Of a stretch of DNA of 58,345 nucleotides, positions 18,414-27,026 are shown piece by piece. The position numbers were made by a program, and so were the translations under genes. Within the stretch, counting starts at the first letter, position 1. The number at the start of each line of letters is the position of its first letter. The notes beneath the pieces are model-generated. The model was not told where the DNA came from. It did not search any database and worked only from the letters and a program-made list of their open reading frames with translations. The DNA comes from Crenothrix sp. D3 (lineage in GTDB: Bacteria > Pseudomonadota > Gammaproteobacteria > Methylococcales > Methylomonadaceae), in the NCBI GenBank assembly GCA_002134785.1, contig MBQZ01000017.1, positions 1 through 58,345 on the forward strand, read 5' to 3'.

Positions 18414-19391
18414 TCATGATAAGCGCACTCTAGGATCAACTAGTGTGTAAGAAATATCAGTGAGCAACAGACCAACGATGTACAACACCGACCCCAAAAA
18501 CACCATTGCCCGCACGATGGCAAAATCTTGGCTATTAATCGCATCAATCGTATAACTGCCTAAGCCGGGAATACTGAAAAATGATTCCATGATTAAACTC
18601 CCCATAAACAACAACGGCAACACCACTACTACGCCCGTTAAAATCGGAATCATCGCATTTTGTAACACATGACGGAACAGGGTTTGCGTTTCGGTCAAGC
18701 CTTTGGCTCTGGCAGTACGCACATAATCTTTTTCCACTTCTTCTAAAAATAAAGTTCGATACCAGCGACCGCCTGAACCTATGCCTGAAAATACGCCAAT
18801 TAACACAGGCAATATCAAAAATTTAATCGCTGCAAAACCGTCATCATAGCCAGAAATCGGTACTAATTTTAAGACTTTGGCAAACACAAACTGCCCGCCG
18901 ATAATATAAAACAGCGAGGAAATAGACATTAACACCACGCACAACACCACGCCCGCCTGTTCTAAATAACTGCTACGAAACAATACCATCATCAACGCAA
19001 AACTGATATTGACCACCAAACCCAACAACAAAGTCGGTAACGCTACAGCCAAACTGGGCAAGGCGCGTTGTTGAATATCATCACCAATATTCCGACCACT
19101 ATCCGACGTACCAAAGCGAAACAAAAACAAACCTACCGATTTAGTATAAAAAATCGTCTCAGTGACTTTCTTCTCAGCCACCGCCTCACTATTCCACAAC
19201 AACGGCACATCATAACCGTGTTGATGTTTCCAATTGCTAATCGCCGCCTCAGTAACGTGCTTCTGCCCTAGCTGTAGTCGCGCCATATCATCGGGGCTAT
19301 TCACCACGAAAAACAGCACAAAGGTTAAAATATTAACCCCCATTAACAAGGGGAACGCATATAAAAATCGCCGAATAAGGTAACTGGTCAT
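18414..19391 (-). CDS. Peptide/nickel-type ABC transporter permease (DppB/OppB/YejB-like)
   Basis: Inner-membrane permease with the classical N-terminus MTSYLIRRFLYAFPLLMGV, a periplasmic loop, and a C-terminal core: RYRT-like WYRTLFLEEVEKDYVRTARAKGL (EAA loop region), ILTGVVVVLPLLFMGSLIMESFFSIPGLG and a C-terminal DPRVRLS. At 325 residues it is normal length. It should act as a heterodimer with the permease at 13787-15127, but three unrelated genes now lie between them. The lack of a binding protein and ATPases suggests these lie outside the window or at another locus. Confidence 0.88.
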   Translation of the reverse strand: MTSYLIRRFLYAFPLLMGVNILTFVLFFVVNSPDDMARLQLGQKHVTEAAISNWKHQHGYDVPLLWNSEAVAEKKVTETIFYTKSVGLFLFRFGTSDSGRNIGDDIQQRALPSLAVALPTLLLGLVVNISFALMMVLFRSSYLEQAGVVLCVVLMSISSLFYIIGGQFVFAKVLKLVPISGYDDGFAAIKFLILPVLIGVFSGIGSGGRWYRTLFLEEVEKDYVRTARAKGLTETQTLFRHVLQNAMIPILTGVVVVLPLLFMGSLIMESFFSIPGLGSYTIDAINSQDFAIVRAMVFLGSVLYIVGLLLTDISYTLVDPRVRLS

Positions 19392-19610
19392 GGCTGAGGT
19401 TTCTTTAGGTTGGGTTTATACTTGCTATTGTACTGAGTCAAACTTTTCATATTTTAAAAACCTAAATAGTCTAAAAATCACGGTTGGTCATAAAGTGGGG
19501 ATTTCTCGCATTATCCAGCATTTCATTTTGTTGACTACTCGCGGCTTGAATCATCGTGACTTAATAACTGATGTTACGCACTTCCAAACAAAAGAGGTAT
19601 CATTTTCGAC

Positions 19611-19763
19611 ATGAAAACAACTTACCTTGAACTATAACGCTGCTGGTTATACGACAGCGACAGGATTATCCAACATGATGAAATCACGCGCTTGTTATCG
19701 AAACAAGAATTCACCTCAAAAAACGGTAGTGCTAAACAAGTAATGCTCAGTAGTGCAATTTAG
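19611..19763 (+). pseudogene. Short degenerate ORF with internal stop
   Basis: One frame reads MKTTYLEL, a TAA at 19635-19637, then RCWLYDSDRIIQHDEITRLL continuing about 20 residues to a TAG at 19761. The A+T content and continuous frame suggest a former coding segment. I do not recognise the family. It lies directly upstream of the IS1 remnant, which may have truncated it. The 19392-19610 stretch before it shows nothing I can support. Confidence 0.3.
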
Positions 19764-19809
19764 ACTTAGTTTAGAGAAAATATGTTGATTTGAGACTGAG
19801 GCATAAGCC

Positions 19810-20085
19810 ATGAGTGAAATTATTTGTACTCGCTGTGGTTCAACCCACTGCAAGAAAAACGGTCACATTCATAATGGTAAACAAAACCATCGCTGTAAAG
19901 ACTGTGGACGACAGTTTGTGATGGACAATGAGCAAAAGATTATTCCTGAATGGATTCGTTGCATGATACTTAAGGCATTGTTAGAGCGTCTTTCATTACG
20001 CGGTATTTGCCGTACTTTTTCGGTGAGTCTCACTTGGCTGTTGAGCTATATCGTTGAAGTTTATGAACCGTGCCAGCCGATTTAA
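19810..20085 (+). CDS. IS1-family InsA-like protein
   Basis: The 91-residue product has the IS1 InsA layout: a zinc-finger-like N-terminus (CTRCGSTHCKKNGH ... HRCKDCGRQF) followed by a helix-turn-helix segment (LKALLERLSLRGICRTFSVS). It ends overlapping the InsB frame by 16 bases, the typical IS1 arrangement in which a -1 frameshift would give the InsAB' transposase. Because InsB is broken (next feature), the element cannot move on its own. Target-binding function retained in principle. Confidence 0.8.
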   Translation: MSEIICTRCGSTHCKKNGHIHNGKQNHRCKDCGRQFVMDNEQKIIPEWIRCMILKALLERLSLRGICRTFSVSLTWLLSYIVEVYEPCQPI

Positions 20086-20519
20086 ACATTGAGCCCGTTG
20101 ATAGCAAACATATAGGTGCTGCCATTTTTTTGCTGGAAGTTGAGGAAGACGAGATGTGGAGTTTCGTTGGTAATAAAGATAACAAGCAGTGGATATGGAT
20201 TGCTATCGATGTACACACCCGCCAAGTCATCGCCTTTCATATCGGCAGTCGTGATAAAGATGCGGCTCGTGAACCGTGGCAAAAAATCCCCGTGTTATTT
20301 TCAACCGATACCGAACTGAATGCACTGTCACTTCATCAATATTACAAGGCGCAGTTTCAGATTGAATTTTTATTTCGTGATGCTAAGCAGTTTACGGGGC
20401 TGGGTGATTTGTCAAGCACGTTCCGAACCTGCATTACACAGTCATTTCAATGCCTGTTTCACCGCGCTGAACCTCATCAAGTAGGCTTTCTTCTCCCCAT
20501 CGAAAACCCACCCCGTTGA
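20070..20519 (+). pseudogene. Chimeric transposase remnant: IS1 InsB joined to an IS4-like DDE fragment
   Basis: Codons from 20070 (GTG) to about 20285 encode the start of IS1 InsB (VEEDEMWSFVGNKDNKQWIW ... DVHTRQVIAFHIGSRDK). At WQKIP the sequence switches abruptly to VLFSTDTELNALSLHQYYKA ... FQIEFLFRDAKQFTGLGD, a C-terminal piece of a different DDE_Tnp_1 (IS4-like) transposase. After about 20420 the correct peptide (LHSHFNACFTALNLIK) lies in another frame. InsB has thus lost its catalytic C-terminus, and the second transposase is only a fragment. This is a recombination junction between two mobile elements, not a functional fusion. Confidence 0.8.
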
Positions 20520-20597
20520 ACCATTTTAATAAAGCTATAGAGGCGAACTAAACTTCATGTAGAGTAGGCAAACAGATTTATCGTTTACCCAATATTT

Positions 20598-20634
20598 TTC
20601 GATAAAACGGTGGGCAAGCGTTACCCACCTTAAT
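20598..20634. repeat. Dispersed palindrome GGTGGGCAA...TTACCCACC
   Basis: The sequence AAAACGGTGGGCAAGCGTTACCCACC forms a short hairpin just after the erpA stop (erpA is on the minus strand). It is a close relative of the repeat split by the MITE at 3370-3553. It could serve as an erpA transcription stop, though no good T-run follows. Confidence 0.5.
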
Positions 20635-20638
20635 TAAA

Positions 20639-21025
20639 TCAAGCCGAAAAAGACGACCCACAGCCACACGTTGTGGTTGCATTGGGGTTACGAATGACAA
20701 ACTGCGCACCTGATAAATCTTCTTTATAGTCAATTTCAGCACCTGTTAAATACTGAATACTCATGGAGTCAATTAACACGGTTACGCCGCCGTTGACGAC
20801 GCTGGTATCATCTTCGTTGACTTCTTCATCAAAGGTAAAGCCGTACTGAAAACCAGAACAGCCGCCGCCTGACACATAGACGCGTAATTTTAGGTTGTCG
20901 TTGCCTTCTTCAGCGATAAGCTCTCTGACTTTGGCAGCCGCACTGTCAGTAAAAATAATGGGATTGGGTATGAACACGCTGGCTTGAGTTGCCGCACTGT
21001 CCGTTGAATTAGTGGAATTGGACAT
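20639..21025 (-). CDS. erpA: Iron-sulfur cluster insertion protein ErpA
   Basis: A-type Fe-S carrier that delivers clusters to apo-enzymes, including those of isoprenoid synthesis. The three conserved Cys are present: [12 protein letters not shown] and the C-terminal [11 protein letters not shown]. The core [20 protein letters not shown]-like helix precedes them. I take ATG 21025 as start, with GAGAG upstream; a GTG at 21031 would add two residues. The first 25 or so residues (Ser/Thr/Ala-rich) are a short extension compared with E. coli ErpA. It follows argC on the same strand with a 55-bp gap. Confidence 0.93.
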   Translation of the reverse strand: MSNSTNSTDSAATQASVFIPNPIIFTDSAAAKVRELIAEEGNDNLKLRVYVSGGGCSGFQYGFTFDEEVNEDDTSVVNGGVTVLIDSMSIQYLTGAEIDYKEDLSGAQFVIRNPNATTTCGCGSSFSA

Positions 21026-21080
21026 AAACACGCTCTCTATTTGAAATAAAAATTACTATACCTAGTGTAACAGTCAAGAA

Positions 21081-22112
21081 TTAGGGATACAAGGCGACTA
21101 TTTTTAAACCTGCATCCTCAGCTAAACCAAACATCAAATTCATCACCTGCACGGCTTGACCTGACGCACCTTTGACCAAATTGTCGATGACCGATAACAC
21201 CACAATCGTATTGCCACCTTGCGGTTGATGAATGGCAATTTGACAGTTATTACTGCCGCGCACATCACGCGTGCTGGGATGCGCACTTTGCGGCAATACA
21301 TCAACAAAGGTTTCGTGTTGATAGCGTTGCTCATACAGAGCTTGAATATCGGTAACACTGGCAGTCAACTGACTGTATAGAGTGGCATGAATGCCGCGAC
21401 TCATCGGCACTAAATGCGGTACAAACGTTAGGTTCACAGGTTTTCCTGTCATTAAGCGCAAGCCTTGGCTAATTTCAGGCAAATGCCGATGCCCACTCAC
21501 GCCGTAGGCTTTAAAACTTTCACCCACTTCACTCATTAAGCCTGTCAATTCGGCTTTACGTCCCGCGCCGCTAACCCCTGATTTCACATCAGCAATGAGA
21601 TGATTCACATCAACCAAACCGTTTTCAATTAGCGGTAAAAAACCCAGTTGTACCGCAGTCGGATAACAACCTGCACACGCCACTAACCGCGCTTGTTTAA
21701 TGGCTTCACGGTGAATTTCAGGCAAGCCGTACACGGCTTCGGCGATTAAGTCAGGGCAAGCGTGTTCCATGCCATACCAGTGACTCCATTCAGCGGCATC
21801 TTTTAGACGAAAGTCTGCCGATAAGTCGATAACTTTCACGCCACGCGCCAATAATTGTTCTGCCATTAACATCGCTGTACCGTTGGGCGTGGCAAAAAAT
21901 ACCACGTCACACGTTGCTAAGGTTTCCAGTTCTGGTGCGGTAAACAACACATCAACGTGACCGCGTAAACTCGGATACACCGCATCGACTCTAAGCCCAG
22001 CATCACCGCGTGAAGTTACCACCGCGATTTCAACGTCTGAATGTAGGGCTAAAATTCGTAACAGCTCAACGCCTGTATACCCTGTTCCACCCACAATACC
22101 TGCACGAATCAT
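21081..22112 (-). CDS. argC: N-acetyl-gamma-glutamyl-phosphate reductase
   Basis: Third step of arginine biosynthesis: NADPH-dependent reduction of N-acetylglutamyl phosphate to the semialdehyde. The 343-residue product is family length. N-terminal Rossmann motif [16 protein letters not shown], catalytic Cys in [14 protein letters not shown], and the substrate loop GVSGAGRKA and [10 protein letters not shown]. Upstream of erpA on the same strand. A hairpin-prone AATAGCTTCAGCTATT lies upstream at about 22150. Confidence 0.95.
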   Translation of the reverse strand: MIRAGIVGGTGYTGVELLRILALHSDVEIAVVTSRGDAGLRVDAVYPSLRGHVDVLFTAPELETLATCDVVFFATPNGTAMLMAEQLLARGVKVIDLSADFRLKDAAEWSHWYGMEHACPDLIAEAVYGLPEIHREAIKQARLVACAGCYPTAVQLGFLPLIENGLVDVNHLIADVKSGVSGAGRKAELTGLMSEVGESFKAYGVSGHRHLPEISQGLRLMTGKPVNLTFVPHLVPMSRGIHATLYSQLTASVTDIQALYEQRYQHETFVDVLPQSAHPSTRDVRGSNNCQIAIHQPQGGNTIVVLSVIDNLVKGASGQAVQVMNLMFGLAEDAGLKIVALYP

Positions 22113-22195
22113 TTTTTATCCTATTACAATTGTTGAAAATTTGTCTAGGAGTCCAATAGCTTCAGCTATTGAAAAAACCGCTTTCTTCGATAAAA

Positions 22196-22438
22196 TCAGC
22201 ACTGTTTTACTCCAATATATTGTTTATAATCAAAAACATCTTTAGCCAAAACCCGCCGATGCGTACCCATTTTTCTAAACGGAATTTTACCCTGTTCCAA
22301 TAACTCAACTAAATGCGGACGACTAATATTTAACAGTTCTGCGGTTTCTTGGGTAGATAATTCCGCATAAATCGGCATCACCGTTATGGCATTGCCCTTA
22401 AACATTTCTATTAGGCTCATATCGTGTTTTGAGGACAT
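22196..22438 (-). pseudogene. Excisionase/MerR-type HTH protein, probably truncated antitoxin
   Basis: The segment MSLIEMFKGNAITVMPIYAE, then LSTQETAELLNISRPHLVEL and KIPFRKMGTHRRVLAKDVFD is a SinR/excisionase-like HTH domain typical of antitoxins paired with PIN-domain toxins. Family members usually continue about 40 residues past this point; here the frame ends after YIGVKQC at 22196. No PIN toxin follows. A longer frame starts at 22462, but its first residues come from the flanking sequence. I treat it as a 3'-truncated orphan antitoxin; it may still bind DNA. Confidence 0.55.
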
Positions 22439-22454
22439 ATTTTTAGTTGCAATA

Positions 22455-22626
22455 AAAGGCACAAAAGAGGCTCTAACAAAGCCTGTCCGCGTTTTCTAAC
22501 ATTATGAATAAACTCAAAAAAGCCTAAATACAAGGGAAGTTTTTCTTGAGAAATACCCCGATGTGGGCGTAACCACGAACGTAGTAACGACCAAAAACCT
22601 TCCATCTTATTGACATGATTAAAAAT
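22455..22626 (-). pseudogene. ISXO2/IS1595-type transposase C-terminal fragment
   Basis: The minus strand reads HVNKMEGFWSLLRSWLRPHR, GISQEKLPLYLGFFEFIHNV and RKRGQALLEPLLCLLL, the C-terminal end of an ISXO2-like DDE transposase. Everything upstream of about 22626, including the first catalytic residues, is missing. Its 3' end runs into the start of the truncated antitoxin gene, so the two remnants probably share a rearrangement history. Confidence 0.75.
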
Positions 22627-22722
22627 ATAAAATTATTTAAAATCAATTGGTTGCAATATAAGTTTACATTATGGCGGTCAGATAACATCCTTGCACAGAA
22701 TGTTATCTGTTAATCGGATGGG

Positions 22723-23022
22723 TTAAAGCTGTTTTACCACCCACAGCGTTAGTTCATCGACGTAGTGAGCAGCGTAACCTGCTTCTTTCAATTTCCATTT
22801 AAACGCATTGCCCAATTGCGCGCGCTTGTAGACATTTAAAGGATTATTGTTTCTAAATTCTGTTATTTTGGTGGTCATCGCGGCCAAGGTTTTTTTGGTC
22901 TTGCGAGCAAACAGTTTGTCATCCACGCCACTTTCATCAACGGGTATTTTTTCAATAAACAAAACAGCTAATGATGTGCCGAATGTTTTAGCTGCTTCAG
23001 CATCAAACCACTTTAAAGCCAT
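22723..23022 (-). CDS. Hypothetical 99-residue protein
   Basis: I do not recognise this protein. It is soluble-looking, with no signal peptide, and is rich in Lys/Ala: MALKWFDAEAAKTFGTSLAV, then KLFARKTKKTLAAMTTKITE and FKWKLKEAGYAAHYVDELTL. The composition and helical pattern look like a real protein, and GGAG-like AAACATGG context precedes the ATG (TGGAGAAAAAC). It is monocistronic between an IS fragment and the lipoprotein gene on the other strand. Confidence 0.7.
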   Translation of the reverse strand: MALKWFDAEAAKTFGTSLAVLFIEKIPVDESGVDDKLFARKTKKTLAAMTTKITEFRNNNPLNVYKRAQLGNAFKWKLKEAGYAAHYVDELTLWVVKQL

Positions 23023-23209
23023 GTTTTTCTCCAGTCATTTTGTTACATTTTGTATTGAAATACTCGCTGGTTGTGAGGCTATAGCGAGCGGATTCTTGTA
23101 GCAAAATATACCATTTATCGCTTTTACACTCCAGAATGAAAAACCAATTGGAAGAAAATTCCTTAAAAAGCGTACAATATTTTCCTCAGCCCATTACAGT
23201 AACCATTTT

Positions 23210-24508
23210 ATGAATAGCAAAGTGAAACTATCAAATTTAACAAAAGGCTTGTTGCCTTTATCACTAGCAATATCCGTGGTTTTATCGGGTTGTGCGAGTT
23301 TTGGTAAAGGTATCGCAGAAGCGGTGCTGGAAAAAACCGATGGCGAAGATACCCGCGTTTGCCAAGTACGCGGTAAACCTTTTGCGGGTATCGCGCCTAG
23401 CTTGGCAAAAAAACACGGTAAAACCAAAGTGTTGATGGTGCATGGAGTCGGCGATAGATTAGCTGGGTATTCGACCGAATTTTTGGAAAAACTAGCCAAA
23501 GAATTAGGCGTAACAGCTAAATCTAGCACTTATAAAGATATACAGTTAGTATCACCCGTACAGCCTGAAAAAAATCTCGGTAATTTACGCATCACCCAAT
23601 TAAAAAATGCTGATGACAGTAAGGAATTATTGTTTTATGAATTAACGTGGTCAGAAATTACCCGCACTCAAAAAGAGCTGTTAAGTTTTGATAATTCGGG
23701 CGAATATTCCTATAAACGTGCTGAAGTCAACGATATGATGAAAAAATTCGGCAATGATACGGGTCCCGATCCTATTATTTATTTAGGTGATTCGCGCGTA
23801 CAAATTTTAAGAGCATTTTCACAGTCTGTTTGTTGGATGGGTAAAGATGGCTGGGAACAACTTCCGATGGATAGCCGCGTTGCTTGCACCACAACCAGCA
23901 GTTTCAGCGAAAATACCGACCGTGATGCGTTTATTTTTATCTCGCACAGCTTGGGCAGTCGTATTACTATTGATGGGCTACAGCGTTTAGCGTCGGTATT
24001 GGAAAACCCCAAAAAATATTCAACCGCCAATTATGATGTCACGCCGCCGCCTAGAATGCGGCAATTGTTACAGCAGAAAAATATTCAAATTTTTATGCTA
24101 TCTAATCAACTACCGATGTTGCAATTGGGTAGAGAACTCCCCGAAGTCGCTGGACAAAAAGCTGATTATTGTCATGCCAATGGGGCGCATTATTCGTCAC
24201 GGCTGTTTAATCAAACCAATATCATCGCGTTTAGTGATCCCAATGATTTACTCAGTTATGCCATTCCGCATCATTTTAGTGAAAAATACTTGGATTCCAG
24301 ATTGTGCATTAATGTTACTAACGTCAATATTAATGTCGCCAAAATATATGATGCCTTTGGCATGGGCAAATTTGCTAATCCAATGGAAGCCCATTTGGGT
24401 TATACCAAAGACGACCGCGTTATCGCTATGATTGCTAAGGGCATAGGTAACGCACAGGTTGCACCGCTGGTAAAAGAAAAATGCGAATGGACAGAAATAA
24501 CTGATTAA
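23210..24508 (+). CDS. Lipoprotein with alpha/beta-hydrolase fold
   Basis: The N-terminus has a lipoprotein signal peptide with lipobox LSGC at about residues 24-27 (LPLSLAISVVLSGCAS), so the mature protein is probably membrane-anchored and periplasmic or surface-facing. The body contains VLMVHGVGDRLAGYS (oxyanion-hole region) and the nucleophile elbow in IFISHSLGSR (GxSxG variant with Ser-His-Ser-Leu-Gly). A His near the C-terminus would complete the triad. Substrate unknown: esterase or lipase are possible. At 432 residues it stands alone between two non-coding gaps. Assignment to the hydrolase superfamily is good, but specificity is not knowable from sequence. Confidence 0.75.
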   Translation: MNSKVKLSNLTKGLLPLSLAISVVLSGCASFGKGIAEAVLEKTDGEDTRVCQVRGKPFAGIAPSLAKKHGKTKVLMVHGVGDRLAGYSTEFLEKLAKELGVTAKSSTYKDIQLVSPVQPEKNLGNLRITQLKNADDSKELLFYELTWSEITRTQKELLSFDNSGEYSYKRAEVNDMMKKFGNDTGPDPIIYLGDSRVQILRAFSQSVCWMGKDGWEQLPMDSRVACTTTSSFSENTDRDAFIFISHSLGSRITIDGLQRLASVLENPKKYSTANYDVTPPPRMRQLLQQKNIQIFMLSNQLPMLQLGRELPEVAGQKADYCHANGAHYSSRLFNQTNIIAFSDPNDLLSYAIPHHFSEKYLDSRLCINVTNVNINVAKIYDAFGMGKFANPMEAHLGYTKDDRVIAMIAKGIGNAQVAPLVKEKCEWTEITD

Positions 24509-24632
24509 ACGAACGTAAAAAAGCGGCAGCTTATTCACTATTAAATCAATGACGTTTGCCATCCTACTAATTTAAGTTCGTGTCTTTCGTGCTTTTCGTG
24601 GACAATCTGTAACAAAATTTTTTAACTATTTG

Positions 24633-26330
24633 ATGGACTCTATGAGAATTATTTCATTTGCTGTATTAATTATTGTGCTAAATGGGTTATGGACATGGGG
24701 AATTAATTTACCCCAAGACGTAGGGCTGGATGTACCCGATGGTAAACTCAATAGTTTATCGTTTGCGCCGTTTCGGAAAGGACAAGACCCTATAAAGGGC
24801 TTGTTTCCAACGCCCGCAGAAATGGATGCCGATTTAAAACTGGTTAGTCAAAAAACTCATAACATTCGTACTTACGCGAGCTCAGAAGGCAGTATGCCTG
24901 CTCTACCTGAATTGGCGGGCAAGTATGGATTAACGATGCTGCAAGGCGCGTGGTTAAATAGCGTAAGAGATAAAAATAAAAAAGAAATAGATGAGCTGAT
25001 TCGCTCTGCGAATGCGCACCCCGATGTCATTAAGCGGGTTATTGTCGGTAATGAAGTGTTGTTACGCGGTGAATTGCCCGTTAATAAGCTCATTGAGTAT
25101 ATTCGCGAGGTAAAACGCTCAGTTAAACAGCCTGTGTCTTATGCGGATGTTTGGTCGATGTATGTACAACACCCTGAATTAATGAAAGAAGTGGATTTTA
25201 TTACCATTCATATTTTGCCTTATTGGGAAGATAGACCCATTACCGTTGATGAAGCCCCTGAGCATATTCAACGTATTGTCAGTAATATACGACAACAAGC
25301 CGATGCCATCACTCCCAATAAACCGATACTCATTGGTGAATCAGGCTGGCCCAGTGTCGGTCGTCAACGAGGCTGGGCAACACCCAGCGTGGTCAATGAG
25401 GCGCGTTTTATTCGTGCTTTAATTACCGTTGCCAACGATAACCACTTTGATTACAACATTGTTGAAGCCTTTAATCAGCCGTGGAAAAGTGCAATTGAAG
25501 GTGTGGTGGGTGCGAATTGGGGGCTGTATTCAGTTGATCGGCAAGAAGTGTTTCCTTTAACAGGTCATGTTTACGAAAATCCTCAGTGGTTCAAAGAGTT
25601 TGCGGTGTCTTGTGCCATTTTCCTAATGATTACGTTACGTTATTGGCAATCTTTACGGAGCTTATCACCGCTACACTTGGTGGTTTTTTTAGGTTTTTTA
25701 CAACTATTAGCGGTGTTACTGGTGAGTCAAATGCAATCGCTGTGGTCTACCAGTTACAGTGACAGCCAGCAGGTGAAAACGCTGATTATCGTCGGTTCAA
25801 ACATAGTGTTGGCGGGTTTAATTGTGCGCCGTAGTTATGTAATGCTGGCAGATCAAGCGGTTAGCGAGGTACTAGGCGAAATGTTATACACGCTTTATGT
25901 GTTGTTTAGCGCGTTTGCCTTGTATGAAACCTATCAAATCGCACTCAATGGGCGTTATCTTAGTTTTTCTACGGTAGCGACTTATATTCCTGTGATTGGA
26001 CTATTGGGCTTAATGGTGATTCGCACTATCTCTGAACGGCAGTGGACATTGGCGACAATGGGATTAACCTCGTTGTTAGGCGATATGAGTCCGAAGTTTT
26101 ACCAAAATAAAATTATTGGTGGGCTGTTATTGCTAGTAGGCGTGGTGTTGATTGCAGGTGAAACCGATGCCTTTATGACAGGGCATGATTTAATTGTTGA
26201 ACAACCTATTTTTGCAGACAGACTGCGGGTGTGCTTAACGTTTACGCTGACTAATGGTCAGCTGTTGGGTTGGTTAGGGTCTTTAGTGGTGCTGGCGTTA
26301 CCGTTACTGATTGGTAACGGTAAAAAATAA
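24633..26330 (+). CDS. Membrane-bound GH17 beta-1,3-glucan hydrolase/transglycosylase
   Basis: Glycoside hydrolase family 17 domain at about residues 40-330, with the acid/base Glu in VIVGNEVLLRGE (E142) and the nucleophile in PILIGESGWPSVG (E237). An N-terminal membrane helix precedes it, and at least seven hydrophobic segments follow (about residues 340-560). This layout resembles NdvC/Bgt-type enzymes that remodel beta-1,3/1,6-glucans in Pseudomonas and rhizobia; a role in periplasmic or secreted glucan synthesis is inferred. The start may be ATG 24633 or 24642; neither has a strong ribosome-binding site. No glycosyltransferase lies next to it. Confidence 0.85.
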   Translation: MDSMRIISFAVLIIVLNGLWTWGINLPQDVGLDVPDGKLNSLSFAPFRKGQDPIKGLFPTPAEMDADLKLVSQKTHNIRTYASSEGSMPALPELAGKYGLTMLQGAWLNSVRDKNKKEIDELIRSANAHPDVIKRVIVGNEVLLRGELPVNKLIEYIREVKRSVKQPVSYADVWSMYVQHPELMKEVDFITIHILPYWEDRPITVDEAPEHIQRIVSNIRQQADAITPNKPILIGESGWPSVGRQRGWATPSVVNEARFIRALITVANDNHFDYNIVEAFNQPWKSAIEGVVGANWGLYSVDRQEVFPLTGHVYENPQWFKEFAVSCAIFLMITLRYWQSLRSLSPLHLVVFLGFLQLLAVLLVSQMQSLWSTSYSDSQQVKTLIIVGSNIVLAGLIVRRSYVMLADQAVSEVLGEMLYTLYVLFSAFALYETYQIALNGRYLSFSTVATYIPVIGLLGLMVIRTISERQWTLATMGLTSLLGDMSPKFYQNKIIGGLLLLVGVVLIAGETDAFMTGHDLIVEQPIFADRLRVCLTFTLTNGQLLGWLGSLVVLALPLLIGNGKK

Positions 26331-26350
26331 TAAGGGACAAATAAGGGCAA

Positions 26351-26374
26351 GGGGCAACCACAAGGGATTGCCCC
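26351..26374. terminator. Palindrome GGGGCAA...TTGCCCC between convergent genes
   Basis: A 7-bp stem (GGGGCAA / TTGCCCC) around ACCACAAGGGA lies between the GH17 gene (+) and dsbA (-), placed to end both transcripts. It has the look of a dispersed short repeat seen in many bacterial genomes rather than a dedicated terminator. Confidence 0.5.
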
Positions 26375-26389
26375 TACATTTTGGCGGTA

Positions 26390-27010
26390 CTATTTTTTAC
26401 CGCTTTCTTGTGCAATCAATTTATTCATCACTTCAATCATTTTTTCATGTGACCCTGCTGTTTTACCAGTGACTCTATATTTACCATTGACAACAATTGC
26501 AGGCACACCCGTAATGCCGTAGCGTGCTGCCATTGCACCAGACTGACGTAGTTTTGCATCCACAGGAAATGAATTGTAGGCTTCATGAAAATCTGCTTCT
26601 TTCACGCCGTGAGCGACAAAAAACTTCGTTAACTGCTCTTCAGTTTGTAATTCTTCACCTTTCTTTTGTACCGCTTCAAAGAAGTCTGCATGAATTTTAT
26701 CAACAACCCCTAAGGCTTCGGCGGTGTAATAGGCTTTAGCGTGTTTAGACCACGTTTCGTTAAATGCCGCTGGTTGATGAATAAACTCAACATTTTTAGG
26801 CAGGGTTTCTTTCCATTTATTGAGTAGTGGCTCAAAGTCATAGCAATGCGGACAGCCATACCAAAAAAATTCGATGACTTCAACTTTAGTGGTATCGTGA
26901 GTCGGTTGAGCAGGTGAGATAGTTTCGTAGCCGACTGATTCCGCTCTTAATAGAGCTGAAAAGGCAAACAGTAAAATGAATACGCTAGTTTGGGTAATTT
27001 TTTTAAACAT
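26390..27010 (-). CDS. dsbA: Thiol:disulfide interchange protein DsbA
   Basis: Periplasmic thiol oxidase that introduces disulfides into exported proteins. Signal peptide at the N-terminus (KKITQTSVFILLFAFSALLRAES), thioredoxin fold with active site FFWYGCPHCYDFEP (CPHC, the DsbA sequence), cis-Pro loop TGVPAIVVNGKYRV. The 206-residue product is family length. It follows the cytochrome c4 gene by 16 bp and probably shares its transcript; many secreted cytochromes here need DsbA or its redox balance. Partner DsbB not in the window. Confidence 0.94.
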   Translation of the reverse strand: MFKKITQTSVFILLFAFSALLRAESVGYETISPAQPTHDTTKVEVIEFFWYGCPHCYDFEPLLNKWKETLPKNVEFIHQPAAFNETWSKHAKAYYTAEALGVVDKIHADFFEAVQKKGEELQTEEQLTKFFVAHGVKEADFHEAYNSFPVDAKLRQSGAMAARYGITGVPAIVVNGKYRVTGKTAGSHEKMIEVMNKLIAQESGKK

Positions 27011-27026
27011 AATTGAAACTCTCCGA

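Noticed and set aside
19390-19614. 74-residue plus-strand ORF upstream of the IS1 remnant
   Set aside because: No recognisable motif, composition unlike a protein, and no ribosome-binding site.
24571-24606. Repetitive TTCGTGTCTTTCGTGCTTTTCG before the GH17 gene
   Set aside because: A short dispersed-repeat-like sequence, but with only one clear copy in the window I cannot support a feature or function.
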